Source: Treponema sp.
GTDB lineage: Bacteria; Spirochaetota; Spirochaetia; Treponematales; Treponemataceae
NCBI GenBank assembly: GCA_023231445.1
Contig: JALNVF010000074.1
Coordinates: forward strand, 1-16,450
Direction: 5' to 3'
Length of the DNA stretch: 16,450 nucleotides
Below the pieces are notes generated by a model that searched no databases, was not told where the DNA came from, and saw nothing but the letters and a program-made list of their open reading frames with translations. The translations under genes were made by a program, and so were the position numbers. Below, one piece after another: positions 14,730 to 16,450 of the stretch. The first letter of the stretch is position 1; the number at the start of each line of letters is the position of its first letter.

Positions 14730-14758
14730 AATATAACACTATTGTACTACGACAGCAA
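14730..14758 (-). promoter_or_regulatory. Promoter of the toxin-antitoxin pair (and possibly hsdM onward)
   Basis: On the minus strand TTGCTG (14753-14758) and TATATT (14730-14735) are separated by 17 bp, with TGT before the -10 (extended -10). It lies in the 57-bp gap after the hsdR stop. Transcripts would begin about 10 nt before the antitoxin ATG and could continue through yoeB into hsdM. Confidence 0.5.
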
Positions 14759-14769
14759 TATTATGTATG

Positions 14770-16450
14770 CTATAAGGCATTTTTATACGAGTACTTGGCA
14801 CATATATCGTACACGAAATTCTGCACATCGTTCACTGCCGTTTCCTTTGCGACAAGCCCGAGTGACGGATCAGTAATACCTTTCCTGATTTCATCCTTGC
14901 GCAGTACCCCGGAAAATTCATACTGACTGCACAGCTGCTCAAGTTTCTTTGAATCGTAATGATGGTCAATCGAATACGTCTGCATTTCATGAATGCGCTG
15001 TTGTTCTTCAAAGGCGGCAAACTTTTCTTCAATGCCCTGTGCACTGCTCAGACCGCGTACCACTTGTTCAAGGAACTCTTTTATAAGATCCGCTTTTTTC
15101 CGCAGTTCCCTGTTCCCTGAATTATCGATTGTGTCGAACAGTTTCTTAATATCCCGTTCTTTCTGTTTTCTGTTCGTAAAGTTGATTGCCGTTATGAGCC
15201 GCAGAATATAATCGACATTTACAATATCCGTTTCGAGCAGTTCTATTTCAAAGTTGATATTTGAAAGAATCGATTCTTTTTGTGCTTCCCGGTATTGTAC
15301 GACCTGATCGTGAATGGAGCTGTAAATACTTTTGTAGTTGTTAAATGTCTGTTCATCTATTCCCAGTTCGTCTTCGGTAAATCTGAACTCGTCAAACGTC
15401 TTAAGCGTGAAGATCAGTTTCATGACTTCCCGGAACGCCTTAACGAACAGAATCTTTTCCGTTTCACTCTGGAGATTCGCTGCATCTTCCGGTGTTTCCG
15501 CCGTACGGTACAGCATACAGAGTGCTGTCTGCAGCCGGTTTACAAAATAAGCATAGTCCTTTTCTACGACACCGGACAGATCGTCGCTCTGTGAATACAG
15601 CTTAAGTGCAGCGTCGGTCTCCTGCTTGATATTCCGGTAGCAGACGATATTTCCGAACGGCTTGGTACTTTTTTCGGTACGGTTCGTACGAGAAAACGCC
15701 TGCAGCAGTCCCTGATATTTCAGATTCTTGTCGAGGTAAAGGGTATTGAGCATTTTACTGTTATAGCCGGTCAGATACATATCCACGACAAGCAGCAGGT
15801 TTATTCCGCCCGCTTTAAACCTTTTTGAAACGTCTTTGTTATATTCTGCAAACGAGGCCGTGTCGAAGCCGGTGTTGTACATGTCATCATACTCTTTTAT
15901 GATGCGGCTGAGTGCATCCTGCGAAAGTTCTTCTTTGTTTTCCGGATCTTCATTTACATTGTATGTAAACACCGCTGCAATCGAAAGATCTGTGTGTATC
16001 AGTTTGAACGTATCGTAGTACTTGATAAGAAGCGGAATACTCTGTACGGCAAGAATTGCGTTGTATTCACGGTTGTTTGTTTTGTCGTTAAAATGTACCG
16101 CGATATCCTTGCATATGAGTTCAATACGCTGCGGATTTTCATATACTTCGTCTGTGTCGATACCGTCGGCCTTTGCCGGATCGTTTTCGTCGTACGAACC
16201 GTAGAACGTGGAGATATATTCAATTTTGAATCCCAGAACGTTGCCGTCGGCAATCGCTTCTTTTATCATGTACCGGTGCAGCTGCCTTCCGAACAGTGAT
16301 TCGGTAATGAATTCGCGTTCTCCTTCCTTGTGTGCGTTTTCCGTCAAAATCGGTGTGCCGGTAAAGCCGAAATACTGAGCCTTTGCAAAATACTTTTTAA
16401 TTCGTGTATGCATGTCGCCGAACTGTGAACGATGGCATTCGTCAATCAGA
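14770..16450 (-). CDS. hsdR: Type I restriction endonuclease subunit HsdR, C-terminal part (truncated by window)
   Basis: The reading frame is open to the right edge; the last 12 codons at the edge read LIDECHRSQFGD, containing the DECH helicase motif II, so the Met at 16413 is internal. Then come FGFTGTPI (motif III), LLVVDMYLTGYNS (motif V region) and LLQAFSRTNRT (motif VI), followed by a long helical C-terminal part (from about 15450 downward) that binds the HsdM/S core. About 560 residues are present; the PD-(D/E)XK nuclease and Walker A are outside the window. HsdR is the ATP-driven DNA translocase and cutting subunit. It is followed by the toxin-antitoxin pair and then hsdM, an unusual order because hsdR is separated from hsdM by the insertion. 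Confidence 0.93.
   Translation of the reverse strand, partial: LIDECHRSQFGDMHTRIKKYFAKAQYFGFTGTPILTENAHKEGEREFITESLFGRQLHRYMIKEAIADGNVLGFKIEYISTFYGSYDENDPAKADGIDTDEVYENPQRIELICKDIAVHFNDKTNNREYNAILAVQSIPLLIKYYDTFKLIHTDLSIAAVFTYNVNEDPENKEELSQDALSRIIKEYDDMYNTGFDTASFAEYNKDVSKRFKAGGINLLLVVDMYLTGYNSKMLNTLYLDKNLKYQGLLQAFSRTNRTEKSTKPFGNIVCYRNIKQETDAALKLYSQSDDLSGVVEKDYAYFVNRLQTALCMLYRTAETPEDAANLQSETEKILFVKAFREVMKLIFTLKTFDEFRFTEDELGIDEQTFNNYKSIYSSIHDQVVQYREAQKESILSNINFEIELLETDIVNVDYILRLITAINFTNRKQKERDIKKLFDTIDNSGNRELRKKADLIKEFLEQVVRGLSSAQGIEEKFAAFEEQQRIHEMQTYSIDHHYDSKKLEQLCSQYEFSGVLRKDEIRKGITDPSLGLVAKETAVNDVQNFVYDICAKYSYKNAL

Noticed and set aside
14713..14739. Nine-codon upstream extension of the antitoxin
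   Set aside because: The ribosome site GGAGG and the likely promoter -10 lie inside this stretch, so the ATG at 14712 is the real start.
1..16450. CRISPR array, tRNA or rRNA genes, insertion sequences
   Set aside because: No regularly spaced short repeats, tRNA cloverleaf, rRNA conserved segment or transposase frame was seen on either strand.

Overview
The window looks like a chromosome segment of a host-associated or fibre-degrading anaerobe, most probably a Treponema-like spirochaete. The grounds are moderate GC, intracellular and secreted beta-glucan hydrolases with an AraC-type regulator, a Thi4-type thiazole synthase behind a TPP riboswitch, and a large type I restriction/Gabija island. 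No 16S or other phylogenetic marker is present, so the assignment is an inference.

Positions 1-2041 hold a glycan module. On the minus strand a cytoplasmic GH5 glycosidase (164-1189) overlaps by an ATGA the start of a secreted GH16-like beta-glucanase that runs off the left edge (1-167). An AraC-family regulator (1298-2041) is divergently transcribed. Positions 2041-3086 hold an AraC terminator, a promoter, a TPP riboswitch and thi4 (2292-3086). A strong hairpin at 3089-3133 separates thi4 from the next, convergent block.

From 3134 to the right edge every gene is on the minus strand and nearly every one is a defence or conflict gene. In order of transcription: hsdR (truncated by the window edge), a RelB/DinJ-YoeB toxin-antitoxin pair with its own promoter, hsdM, hsdS, gajA and gajB (Gabija), a zinc-ribbon/DUF4041/GIY-YIG nuclease, and then, behind its own promoter, a complete three-gene ABC-3C system (Mrr-like nuclease, small middle component, DUF2326 ATPase). 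Gaps are mostly under 60 nt and several starts and stops overlap, so hsdM to the GIY-YIG gene could be one transcript.

The points most worth a second look are: the HsdS, whose two target recognition domains are near copies of each other and so predict a symmetric (palindromic) methylation motif; the DUF4041/GIY-YIG protein, which resembles the SNIPE phage-entry nuclease but has an N-terminal zinc ribbon where a membrane anchor would be expected and is tightly coupled to gajB; the ABC-3C system with an apparently leaderless first gene; and the Thi4 enzyme, which lacks the suicide cysteine. Base composition changes sharply inside the island (GC-rich hsdM, AT-rich hsdS recognition domains and gajAB), which points to mosaic assembly by transfer.
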